A stretch of DNA of 62,866 nt from Prevotella sp. (GTDB lineage: Bacteria > Bacteroidota > Bacteroidia > Bacteroidales > Bacteroidaceae). The number at the start of each line of letters is the position of its first letter. The first letter of the stretch is position 1. Location: contig JAFTFO010000004.1 of assembly GCA_017449495.1 (NCBI GenBank), positions 1 through 62,866 of the forward strand, read 5' to 3'. A program made the translations under genes and the position numbers. Below, piece after piece: positions 26,055 through 33,382 of the stretch. The notes under the pieces are model-generated. The model was not told the origin of the DNA. It saw only the letters and a program-made list of their open reading frames with translations, and searched no databases.

Positions 26055-26165
26055 TCAGAACGGCCCTCTGCCCATGCAACTGGTCGTGCCGATTGCCGTC
26101 AGGAACGCCGTGAGCGCGGCTACTATCACCTTCACCGCCAGCTCGATCATCCTTTGCTTCTTCAT
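26055..26165 (-). CDS. 'Smalltalk' family small peptide (36 aa)
   Basis: Reads MKKQRMIELAVKVIVAALTA, then FLTAIGTTSC and MGRGPF: a Lys-rich start, one hydrophobic helix and a lipobox-like TTSC near the end. This is the pattern of the 'smalltalk protein' family, 30-some-residue peptides found beside HU-like and VirE genes in Bacteroidales, role unknown. It lies 190 bp downstream of the HU-like gene on the same strand. Confidence 0.75.
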   Translation of the reverse strand: MKKQRMIELAVKVIVAALTAFLTAIGTTSCMGRGPF

Positions 26166-26171
26166 GCTTTT

Positions 26172-26355
26172 TCGATTAGTTATCAGGGAGTTATTGGGAG
26201 TTATCAGAAGTTAGCGGGAGTTATCAGACGTTACTTCTATATGCTGTATTTGCCCTCAGAATGATGTCTGCACTAAGAGTATTGTCCGTTAACTTCCAAG
26301 CGGTCGCAGACCGCTATAACTTCCGTTAACTTCCTTTCAACTCCCTTTCCCCTCA
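26172..26355. repeat. GTTATC/GTTAACTTCC repeat region with hairpin
   Basis: Holds four GGGAGTTATC-like words (26178-26235), then the perfect hairpin AGCGGTC-GCA-GACCGCT (26299-26315) followed by TAACTTCCGTTAACTTCC. The hairpin and the TAACTTCCGTTAACTTCC tail recur at 27197-27240 with paired base changes. It separates the HU-like gene from the smalltalk gene. Confidence 0.75.
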
Positions 26356-26901
26356 TTAGCCCTCGCCGCCAGTCGTGTCAGCCTCTGGAGCCAGCACGTA
26401 GCTCAGCGGGGTCTTCTTCTGGAAGCGCTTCTTCTTGCCGTTCACGGTGCGCACCTCACTCTCCACGAGGTAGCCGAACTCGAACAGGCACTCCTCCTTG
26501 AAGGCTCGGCTGGTGAGCTTCTCGCCCTTCGTGTTCTCGGGGTTGAAGTTGATGTGCACACCGTTGATCAGGTTCTCGGCACCGGCGGCCACGGCGTCGG
26601 CGAGGTTCGTCTTGCCCTGCTTCTGGGCGTCGATGCTCGGCGAGAACGTGCCGAAGCCGTCGAGCTTCACGGGCTGGCCCTCCTTCAGCAGATGCACCAT
26701 GCACTTCACCATCTCTCCCAGCACGAGCAGGGTCATCTCGTACGTACTCACCTTGTTGTGCTCAGCCATGTGCTTGGCCAGACCCTTCAGGTTCAGGGGC
26801 TCCTTAGAGTCCACCTCTGCAAAATACTTTCCAAACGCGGTGCTCTCATCGTTCTTGTTCTGACGCAGATTAACCACCATAGGAATTTCACTTCTTGCCA
26901 T
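26356..26901 (-). CDS. HU-like DNA-binding protein
   Basis: 181 aa member of the Bacteroidales HU-HIG/IHF-like family. Seen: an HU-fold N-terminal half (LNLKGLAKHMAEHNKVSTYE, MTLLVLGEMVKCMVHLLKEG) and the HU hallmark VKLDGFGTFSPSI at ~79-91, then a long Lys/Arg-rich C-terminal part (VNGKKKRFQKKTPLSYVL). Longer than canonical HU (~90 aa). The divergent DUF4248 gene and nearby smalltalk gene form a module common in these genomes. Confidence 0.88.
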   Translation of the reverse strand: MARSEIPMVVNLRQNKNDESTAFGKYFAEVDSKEPLNLKGLAKHMAEHNKVSTYEMTLLVLGEMVKCMVHLLKEGQPVKLDGFGTFSPSIDAQKQGKTNLADAVAAGAENLINGVHINFNPENTKGEKLTSRAFKEECLFEFGYLVESEVRTVNGKKKRFQKKTPLSYVLAPEADTTGGEG

Positions 26902-26958
26902 TTGTTTGTTCCTTTCTTTTTTTTAATTAGTTAAACATAAGCTTTTAAAATCACGATA

Positions 26959-26966
26959 CAAAATTA
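26959..26966 (-). promoter_or_regulatory. -7 box of the HU-like gene
   Basis: Minus strand TAATTTTG, 58 nt before the start codon, matching TAnnTTTG. The divergent DUF4248 promoter lies 127 bp away. Confidence 0.55.
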
Positions 26967-27092
26967 GCTATTTTTCTTGAACTATGCAAGCTTTTTAAAT
27001 ATCCAAAACACCTTTCCAAACTTTCTTCGACGTTGTTCAACATTATACCAAAATATTTGGCATATTTTCTTGCATATCTCCGAACTTTTTCG

Positions 27093-27100
27093 TATCTTTG
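27093..27100 (+). promoter_or_regulatory. -7 box of the DUF4248 gene
   Basis: TATCTTTG followed by CATCATC, 35 nt before the ATG at 27136; matches TAnnTTTG. Confidence 0.6.
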
Positions 27101-27135
27101 CATCATCAAACATGTTCAACTAATAATTCAATCAA

Positions 27136-27423
27136 ATGCAATCAAGTAATGTCCCTTTCGCTCGGCCTTGCCGCTTGGCTAGTCCAAGAACTTCAAAGCA
27201 GTCGCAGACTGCTGTAACTTCCGTTAACTTCCCTTTAACTTCCTTAGGCCGAACGCAGTTGGCCCAAATGTACTTCCCCTACATCCAGCCCCACACAGCC
27301 TGGCAGAAACTCCGCTCTCTCCTTGTCGACGATCCCGCCCTGGCGCACCTCGCACAACTCCGCCGCCGCACCTTCCTTCCCGCAGAAGTAAACAAAATTT
27401 ACCAAACGCTCGGGCGGCCATGA
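27136..27423 (+). CDS. DUF4248 protein with repeat-encoded N-terminus
   Basis: 95 aa. The last ~55 residues (LGRTQLAQMYFPYIQPHTAW ... FLPAEVNKIYQTLGRP) match the DUF4248 pattern, a small Bacteroidales family next to HU and VirE genes, function unknown. The first ~36 residues do not: they are encoded by the hairpin/TTAACTTCC repeat (27197-27240) that also lies at 26299-26340. A second DUF4248 protein here (60690) has FEIRSYGKSELVMLYFP at the same place, so the repeat appears to have replaced or extended the normal start. Confidence 0.75.
   Translation: MQSSNVPFARPCRLASPRTSKQSQTAVTSVNFPLTSLGRTQLAQMYFPYIQPHTAWQKLRSLLVDDPALAHLAQLRRRTFLPAEVNKIYQTLGRP
27197..27243. repeat. Second copy of the AGCrGTC hairpin plus GTTAACTTCC tail
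   Basis: AGCAGTC-GCA-GACTGCT (27197-27213) then GTAACTTCCGTTAACTTCC. Compared with 26299-26315, one base pair of the stem has changed on both sides (G-C to A-T). Confidence 0.8.
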
Positions 27424-27629
27424 GCTGTCTTTTTCAGTGCTTTTACACCCCTCGGACTTTGGTATAAGGAAACTCCGACTTTCCTTATACCAAACTCCCA
27501 CTTTCCAGTAAGGAAACTTTGAAGATTCCTCCATGCCCATCACCTTGCTTTCGATGACACAAACAAATGTCAAAAAAAAATATCCATAAGAAGTCTACGC
27601 TTGGGGGAGCGCAGTATAGCCATTCTGAA

Positions 27630-27763
27630 GCAGCGTTGCAGTGTTGCAGTTCTCTAAAGGGTATTTCCATACCCCAAAAATACTTCTATATTTATATATA
27701 AATATAGAGTTAATTTTTGTCTATAGTAGGATCTATTTTGGAACTGCAACACTGCAACGCTGC
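27630..27763. repeat. 23-bp perfect inverted repeat enclosing an AT palindrome
   Basis: Arms 27630-27652 and 27741-27763 are exact reverse complements (GCAGCGTTGCAGTG begins the left arm). The 88-bp centre contains TCTATATTTATA facing TATAAATATAGA at 27685-27708. The left arm word also occurs at 40101-40125 in the primase gene. Confidence 0.9.
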
Positions 27764-27839
27764 AACAGAGAGAGCAGAGCCAAACTCGTTTGAGCTATGC
27801 CGAGTGCCAGCAGTCTCGACGAAGTCAACGCTGCTTCAG
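27741..27839 (-). repeat. ~99-bp dispersed element, intergenic copy
   Basis: Its reverse complement aligns over full length with 40023-40122 inside the primase ORF, with blocks CTTCGTCGAGACTGC and GTTGCAGCGTTGCAGTG identical. Its middle third (27774-27804) recurs with six transitions at 60557-60587. Confidence 0.85.
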
Positions 27840-27880
27840 CAAGGCACAACTTGTTCATTTGCAAAAATAACATAAATAAC

Positions 27881-27926
27881 GTGGCAAAAGTTTGATGGTT
27901 TGAATATTTTTCTCTAAATTTGCCAC
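27881..27926 (+). promoter_or_regulatory. Promoter and probable operator of the XRE-ImmA-PIN genes
   Basis: TTTG (27891-27894) and TAAATTTG (27915-27922) with 20 bp between form a good Bacteroidetes promoter. A perfect 8-bp inverted repeat GTGGCAAA (27881-27888) / TTTGCCAC (27919-27926) spans it, as expected of an autoregulatory operator for the XRE protein encoded 36 nt downstream. Confidence 0.7.
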
Positions 27927-27961
27927 AGATTTCACACTATACTGACAGAGAAGAGAAAACT

Positions 27962-28300
27962 ATGAGCAACGTAATTGGAAGAAACCTGAAGGTGCTGCGC
28001 GAGGCCAATGACCTGACGCAGGAGCAGATGGCCGGCTATCTGGGTATCGGACGCAGCGCGTATGCCAACTATGAGGCGGGCGAGCGCGAGGCTCCGCTGG
28101 AGGTGCTGGAGCGGTCGGCATCGCTGCTGGGGTGCGAACTGGAGTTGTTGTTCGAGTCGGACGTGGAGACGGTGAAAGACCAGATGATGGTTTGCGCTTT
28201 CCGCACCGAGGGACTGACGGAGGCCGACATGAAGCAAGTGGCACGCTTCAAGCAAGTGGTGCTGGAGTATATGAAAATGCAGAAAATGCTCGGAGAATGA
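27962..28300 (+). CDS. XRE-family helix-turn-helix regulator
   Basis: 112 aa. Seen: an XRE HTH at residues ~3-60 (LKVLREANDLTQEQMAGYLG, then IGRSAYANYEAGERE), followed by a short helical tail ending YMKMQKMLGE. The start at 27962 (MSNVIGRN) follows the promoter; the longer frame from 27920 would start inside the -7 box. Its stop overlaps the ATG of the ImmA gene (ATGA). In such pairs the XRE protein is the repressor that the ImmA/IrrE protease inactivates. Confidence 0.9.
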   Translation: MSNVIGRNLKVLREANDLTQEQMAGYLGIGRSAYANYEAGEREAPLEVLERSASLLGCELELLFESDVETVKDQMMVCAFRTEGLTEADMKQVARFKQVVLEYMKMQKMLGE

Positions 28301-29007
28301 AGAAGTTAGCCAAAGAATCCATCGAGCAGTTGGCACTGAAAATGCGGTTACAGGCGGGGCTGAACCCGTCGGAGCCTATCCACACGAAGACGCTGCTCAG
28401 GAAACTGGGCATCATGGTCATCTACCGCCCCCTGTCGGAGAAGGCCTGCGGACTCTCGATGCGCTCAGCTGACGGACGCGGGAAGTTTATGTTCATCAAC
28501 TCCAACAACTCGCGTGGTCGCCAGCATTTCACTATCTGCCACGAGCTGTTCCATCTGTATTACGACGAAGAGCCGAAACCGCACATCTGTGGCACGCCTG
28601 GCTTGGAGAAAGACCCTGCAGAAATCAACGCCAACGCCTTCGCCTCGGCCCTGCTTTTGCCACAGGCCGGCGTGCTGGAGTCGATACCTACGGAAGAGAT
28701 TGTGAACCGTCACGTGACCACCGCCACGATGCTGCGCCTGGAGCAGTTGTTCGGTGTCAGCCACCAGTCGCTCTGCTATTGTCTGCGCCACCTGCGCCTG
28801 CTGACCGAAGAAGAGTTGCAGGATCATTTGGCCGAGAGCATGGAGATTCAGCAGATTGCAGCAAAATACGGCTACGACCTCTCGCTCTACCAGCCGGGCA
28901 ACGAAGGCGTGGTGATAGGCGACTTCGGCGAGAAGGCCCGCCTGCTGTTCGAGCAGGAGCGCATCTCCGAGGGCCACTATGTTGAACTTTTGAATCTGCT
29001 GAAATAA
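28297..29007 (+). CDS. ImmA/IrrE family metallopeptidase
   Basis: 236 aa. Seen: HFTICHELFHLYYDEE with the HExxH zinc motif and a following Glu, then ANAFASALLLP, the second family signature. ImmA/IrrE proteases cut partner XRE repressors, releasing mobile elements or stress genes. Start at 28297 (MKKLAKES), overlapping the XRE stop by 4 bp. The C-terminal ~100 residues contain a winged-helix-like stretch (RLEQLFGVSHQSLCYCLRHL). The PIN gene follows after 2 nt. Confidence 0.92.
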   Translation: MKKLAKESIEQLALKMRLQAGLNPSEPIHTKTLLRKLGIMVIYRPLSEKACGLSMRSADGRGKFMFINSNNSRGRQHFTICHELFHLYYDEEPKPHICGTPGLEKDPAEINANAFASALLLPQAGVLESIPTEEIVNRHVTTATMLRLEQLFGVSHQSLCYCLRHLRLLTEEELQDHLAESMEIQQIAAKYGYDLSLYQPGNEGVVIGDFGEKARLLFEQERISEGHYVELLNLLK

Positions 29008-29009
29008 AG

Positions 29010-29531
29010 ATGGCTAAAGGAGCGAAAATACAGATTGTTCTGGATGCGGACGTGGTGATACACTTCGCCAAAGGAGGACGGCTCAGTCAGTTGCCCTGCA
29101 TTTTTCCCGACTACGAATACGTGCTGCTCGAAACCGTACACGAGGAACTGTTGTCGGATGTTAGGACGCAAGTTGACAACCAGATCATGCTTCTGAAGAA
29201 CATCACGCTCCACCCCTTTGCGCCTCGCGGCGAGATGCTTCGCGAATATGCCATGCTGAGAAGTCGGTTCGGCAAGGGCGAGAGTGCCTGCTTGGCCTAT
29301 TGCCTGTTTACGCACAACGTGATAGGCAGCAGCAATCTGCGCGATATCCGCGCCTACTGCCTGGAGAATCAGATTACCTATCTCACAACGATAGACTTCC
29401 TTTGGCACGCCTGGCGCAAGCACCTGCTGACCACCAACGAGGTTAAGACGTTCATCAGCGAAGTGAGGTCGAAAGGCAGCATCCTGCCCGAAGTGAATAT
29501 AGAGAAGTATGTCTGTGAGACGGTGTTGTAA
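29010..29531 (+). CDS. PIN-like domain protein, probable nuclease of the XRE-ImmA module
   Basis: 173 aa. Seen: acidic residues in PIN order, IVLDADVVIHFAKGG (D12, D14), ETVHEELL, GKGESACLAYC (the E/D-rich centre) and a C-terminal TTIDFLWHAW. PIN proteins are usually Mg-dependent RNases, many of them toxins. With the two upstream genes, which overlap or nearly touch, it forms a compact three-gene unit likely controlled by the XRE operator. Whether it is a toxin, an ICE regulator or defence effector cannot be read from sequence. Confidence 0.7.
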   Translation: MAKGAKIQIVLDADVVIHFAKGGRLSQLPCIFPDYEYVLLETVHEELLSDVRTQVDNQIMLLKNITLHPFAPRGEMLREYAMLRSRFGKGESACLAYCLFTHNVIGSSNLRDIRAYCLENQITYLTTIDFLWHAWRKHLLTTNEVKTFISEVRSKGSILPEVNIEKYVCETVL

Positions 29532-29637
29532 GTGGTAGGCAAGCTAACGGTGTATGCAAATTCGCACTTAACCAAACGGTTCTATTAAAAGATGTGTAAA
29601 AATGTGCTTGGTTGTAAATAATATCGAAGATTATTTT

Positions 29638-29645
29638 TAATTTTG
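29638..29645 (+). promoter_or_regulatory. -7 box of the methyltransferase operon
   Basis: TAATTTTG followed by CAAACC, 53 nt before the ATG at 29699. Possible TTG -33 words lie at 29608-29614, slightly too far for the consensus spacing. Confidence 0.55.
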
Positions 29646-29698
29646 CAAACCAAAGAGGTCATTGCAAAAGAAACGATGAGTAATAAATAAAAAGAACT

Positions 29699-31543
29699 AT
29701 GGGTGCTACAGTTAAAATAAAAGAGCGTACAAGACCACTTGTCTTGCCAATAGCGCAGATTCATAACATTCAGAGGAAGGGAACGGATAGTAATTTGGGC
29801 GTTCTCTACTCTCAGCCATTCCCTTCTACGAGGACGGGAGCTATATTCAATGCCTTTTCCTATCCAACAAAAATTTCCGCAGAGGCCGAGGCTCTTTTTA
29901 TTGCTTGTCACACTAATATTGGCGATACGATACTTGACCCCTTTGGAGGTAGCGGGACAACTGGTATAGCAACAAAACTGGCGGATTCACCTACTGATTC
30001 TATGAAAGAGATTGCCGCAAAAATGGGACTGAAACCTCAATGGGGACCTCGCAAAGCGGTTGTCTATGAAATAAGTACCATTGGTTGTCTGCTGGGCAAA
30101 GTTATGTGTAATACCCCTTCCCATTTGTTTGAATTTTACGCCACAGCATTACTGGATACCGTTAAGAAAGCGTATGGCAAACTATATCAGGCAACAGACC
30201 CGAAGGGCAACAATGGGCACGTCAGATATGCAATATGGAGTGATGTTGTAAGATGTCCGCATTGTCACGAGACATTCAGGTATAGTGATGTTGCCGTAGA
30301 AGACAACCCCATGAGGATGCATAAAGAGGCAGATTGCCCATTATGCGGAGGCAGGATAAACACTTCAGACGTTGAGCGTGTGACAGAACTGGTCCACGAC
30401 AACAAACTTGGTGTCGATGTCATGCAGAAGAAAAGGGTTTTGTATAAAATATACGGAGAAACTGAAGGGCAGAATTGGAGCAGGTTTGCTACCGATGAGG
30501 ACAATCAAGCCTATCTTGACTTGGTTCGAGAACTAGACCTGTCTGACGTTCCTGACTACAAGATTCACTGGGGTGAACTTTATCGTCACGGCTATCATTT
30601 TGGTATTACCCATCTGCAACATTTCTATACACAGAGGAACGTCTTTGTATTGTCGAAACTGTGGAAGCAAATAGAGTCGTACCCTGCCGAAATACAGGAT
30701 GCCTTGAAAGTGTTCCTGCTGAGCTACAACAGTTCGCACTCTACGCTTATGACACGTGTTGTGGTGAAGAAAGACAGCAAGGACTTTGTCATTACAGGGG
30801 CACAGCCGGGAGTGCTTTACATCAGCAGTCTCCCTGTTGAAAAGAACATTTTCCTTGGATTGCGACGAAAGATAAAAACTTTTGTAGAGGCATTCCAAAA
30901 GACAGAGTCCTCGAATAGCGTGGTAGAATTCCGTAACGAAAGCAGTACCCATATTGCTCTGGAACCCAAATCGGTTGATTATATATTCACAGACCCGCCC
31001 TTTGGCGACTTTATCCCTTATTCTGAAATCAACCAGATAAACGAGGCTTGGCTTGGAATTATTACTGACAGCACCGACGAAACGATTATCAATGGTTCGC
31101 AAGGCAAATCTCTTTTGCGATATCGTGACTTGATGCAACAGGTATTCAGCGGTATGAGCCGAGTCCTTTCCGATGATGGCAAATGCACTCTGGTGTTTCA
31201 TTCAGCCAAAGCCGAAATATGGCGTGCTATTGTTGACTCCTACAAACAGGTGGGATTTGAGTCAGAAAATGTGAGTATGCTTGACAAGAAACAGTTTACT
31301 TTTAAGCAGACCAACTCTAACGTCACTGTCAAAGGTGACCCCCTCATTCTGCTCACTAAGACGCATCAAGAATGTGGTCCCTGTAGATATGTAGATGACA
31401 AGACCATCGCCAACGAACTGATAAATTCCAGCGGAGGAAGCACAGACAAAGATGATGCTGTCAGTAATTTTTCCAAGTACATCATGCGGTGTATAGAAAA
31501 CAATGTGGAGATTACACTTGACGCGAAATATTTCTTCAGGTAG
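29699..31543 (+). CDS. DNA methyltransferase with internal zinc-ribbon insert
   Basis: 614 aa SAM-dependent DNA methylase, amino (N6-A or N4-C) type. Seen: SAM motif I LDPFGGSGTTGIA at ~80; a zinc-ribbon-like C-P-H-C ... C-P-L-C pair (residues ~187-220); and the catalytic DPPFGDF near residue 436, followed by a Rossmann-like tail (GKCTLVFHSAK). Motif I precedes the DPPF motif by ~350 residues, unlike the common order in enzymes with DPFxGSGTT. It resembles the Zn-ribbon adenine methylase group (COG1743-like). First gene of a three-gene operon; the next starts 3 nt after its stop. AT-richer than the flanking core genes. Confidence 0.82.
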   Translation: MGATVKIKERTRPLVLPIAQIHNIQRKGTDSNLGVLYSQPFPSTRTGAIFNAFSYPTKISAEAEALFIACHTNIGDTILDPFGGSGTTGIATKLADSPTDSMKEIAAKMGLKPQWGPRKAVVYEISTIGCLLGKVMCNTPSHLFEFYATALLDTVKKAYGKLYQATDPKGNNGHVRYAIWSDVVRCPHCHETFRYSDVAVEDNPMRMHKEADCPLCGGRINTSDVERVTELVHDNKLGVDVMQKKRVLYKIYGETEGQNWSRFATDEDNQAYLDLVRELDLSDVPDYKIHWGELYRHGYHFGITHLQHFYTQRNVFVLSKLWKQIESYPAEIQDALKVFLLSYNSSHSTLMTRVVVKKDSKDFVITGAQPGVLYISSLPVEKNIFLGLRRKIKTFVEAFQKTESSNSVVEFRNESSTHIALEPKSVDYIFTDPPFGDFIPYSEINQINEAWLGIITDSTDETIINGSQGKSLLRYRDLMQQVFSGMSRVLSDDGKCTLVFHSAKAEIWRAIVDSYKQVGFESENVSMLDKKQFTFKQTNSNVTVKGDPLILLTKTHQECGPCRYVDDKTIANELINSSGGSTDKDDAVSNFSKYIMRCIENNVEITLDAKYFFR

Positions 31544-31546
31544 CTC

Positions 31547-33382
31547 ATGAATAAGCAGAAAGTGCTGGGCCAGTTCTTCTCGGGTGTCAGATTAGCGCAT
31601 TTGATTTCGACGCTCGTAGACAAGTCACATGTTAAGTCAATAATCGACCCCATGTGTGGCATAGGTGATATGTTTTCTGCTTACGAAGATGCGGAGAAGA
31701 CAGGCGTTGAGATTGATGCAATTGTTAAGGAGTATGCCCAAAAACGCTACCCGGCGGCAACGATATTTTGTGGAGACGCATTCGCTCCCACTACCATTCA
31801 GCAATATTCCACAGAAGGTTATGACCTCGTAGTGACCAACCCTCCCTACGTCCGCCGTGAAACGCTTAACAACTCTAGCGGCATCCAAATGGAGGTGAGC
31901 AGCATCCGGCAAAGTCTGTTGGACTTTCTTGCAAATGTAACGACATTGACAGCAATAGAGAAGATTAAAATGCGGAGAGCCATCACCGATTTTTCCGGGC
32001 TTGCTGATTTGGCTGTCCCTTCCTGGCTGCTCTGTATGATGCTTGTCAAAGACGGCGGCCAGATGGCAATTGTCGTACCTAATTCGTGGCAAACGCGTGA
32101 ATACGCCGCCCCCGTACAAACATTGCTTAAGGATTTGTTTGAGATAAAATATGTCATCAACGACGTAAGCAATACATGGTTTAAGGACTCTGCTCAGGTT
32201 AGGACTTCTGTTGTTGTTGCCAGAAGGTGCTGTCACGCAGACAGAAACACGAATATCACCTATATAGACCTTTATGACAGGGCAAGTACCCGTCAAAGTC
32301 TGTACGGCAACATTGGCGACACAGATAGATTTCAGAGTGTTGTACGTGAAAGAATCTCAATCCCTGGTATATGTGAGTTAAGCTGTATCAGACAGGCCGA
32401 CCTCTATTCGGAGCAAATTACAGGACTCAGTCCATTGAGCAAACTCAGACAAATTGGGAATATTCCGAGTGAAAAGTTGAATTCTCTTTCTGATTATCAA
32501 GTCAAGGTGTCACAAGGCTTGAGAACTGGTGCCAATGGATTCTTTTACCTGAAGGCAAAACCTGGTGGCTATTATTCCTCCATATACCCAAAACTGGTGA
32601 CTGACTCGGACGAGTATTTTGTCAGCGTTCTTCAAGGGCAGGAAGGACTTGGAGATACATTTTCTGTCTCCCCCCGACAAGCACACGGGCTATTGTATAT
32701 TCAAGATGCTGCGACGTGCGAAGACCTTGCTGCGACACCTGAAACCAGCAAAAGGGGATATGCCACTCTTCCAGATGCACTTTCTGCATATATTCGCTTC
32801 TCAGAGCATTGTGAAATCAAAGGAAAGGCCATTCCTGAACTCTCATCGGTAAAGACCAATGTGGGTAAGCGTCAAGACAAGCTTTTCCGATTCTGGTACA
32901 TGATACCCACGCTTCAGCCGCGTCACGTTGCAAAACTGTTTATGCCGCGAGTAAACAGCAAGGAAGCAGTTACTTACATTAACGACTCTGACGAGACAAT
33001 GGTAGTCGACGCCAACTTCATCACGTTCAATATACTTGAAGGAAGTCGCTTAACAGCGAGAAGCCTGCTTGCCCTGCTCAATAGCACCTGGAGCAGAATC
33101 ATTGTTGAGGAATGTGGCACGGTGATGGGTGGAGGCGCTCTGAAAATTGATGCAGTCCAATTCAAGAAAGCCTATTATCCTCGACTCTCTGACGAAGAGA
33201 TTGCCCGATTGGATTCCTTTGGCGAAACCCTCTTAGCAACGTCTAAGCGGGCAGCAGATACGATAATCGGTGAAATCGACAATGTTTTGCTAAAGGCATT
33301 AGGATTTGACGACTTGAAGCAGGATGAAAAGAAGAATCATTTGAAGGAAATACTAAAGCAATATATCGAAACAAGATCATGA
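31547..33382 (+). CDS. N6-adenine DNA methyltransferase (Eco57I/TaqI-like)
   Basis: 611 aa. Seen: N-terminal LGQFFSGVRLAHLIS, SAM motif I IIDPMCGIGDMFSAYED (~30), acidic GVEID, catalytic VVTNPPYVRRE (~98), and a C-terminal target-recognition-like half with LTARSLLALLNSTWS, GGGALKIDAVQFKKAYYP and a helical tail. The layout fits type IIG or type I-like modification subunits with a fused specificity domain. The next gene overlaps its end by 4 bp (ATGA). Confidence 0.87.
   Translation: MNKQKVLGQFFSGVRLAHLISTLVDKSHVKSIIDPMCGIGDMFSAYEDAEKTGVEIDAIVKEYAQKRYPAATIFCGDAFAPTTIQQYSTEGYDLVVTNPPYVRRETLNNSSGIQMEVSSIRQSLLDFLANVTTLTAIEKIKMRRAITDFSGLADLAVPSWLLCMMLVKDGGQMAIVVPNSWQTREYAAPVQTLLKDLFEIKYVINDVSNTWFKDSAQVRTSVVVARRCCHADRNTNITYIDLYDRASTRQSLYGNIGDTDRFQSVVRERISIPGICELSCIRQADLYSEQITGLSPLSKLRQIGNIPSEKLNSLSDYQVKVSQGLRTGANGFFYLKAKPGGYYSSIYPKLVTDSDEYFVSVLQGQEGLGDTFSVSPRQAHGLLYIQDAATCEDLAATPETSKRGYATLPDALSAYIRFSEHCEIKGKAIPELSSVKTNVGKRQDKLFRFWYMIPTLQPRHVAKLFMPRVNSKEAVTYINDSDETMVVDANFITFNILEGSRLTARSLLALLNSTWSRIIVEECGTVMGGGALKIDAVQFKKAYYPRLSDEEIARLDSFGETLLATSKRAADTIIGEIDNVLLKALGFDDLKQDEKKNHLKEILKQYIETRS

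Larger units (their letters stand above)
27424..27961. other. 538-bp non-coding stretch with several inverted repeats
   Basis: No credible ORF. Contents in order: repeated CCTTATACC/ACTTTCC words (27460-27520); a perfect 23-bp inverted repeat, 27630-27652 with 27741-27763 (GTTGCAGTGTTGCAG core); between its arms a perfect 24-bp AT palindrome (27685-27708); a ~99-bp element (27741-27839) whose reverse complement recurs inside the primase gene; and the XRE promoter with its operator. Confidence 0.85.

Noticed and set aside
26014-26214. Plus-strand ORF MVASLLAFLKLIPNQNG...
   Set aside because: Antisense to the smalltalk peptide gene and begins inside the purN terminator.
27630-27763. Insertion sequence with terminal inverted repeats
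   Set aside because: The 88-bp interior encodes nothing and no transposase exists nearby; it is a repeat or non-autonomous element at most.
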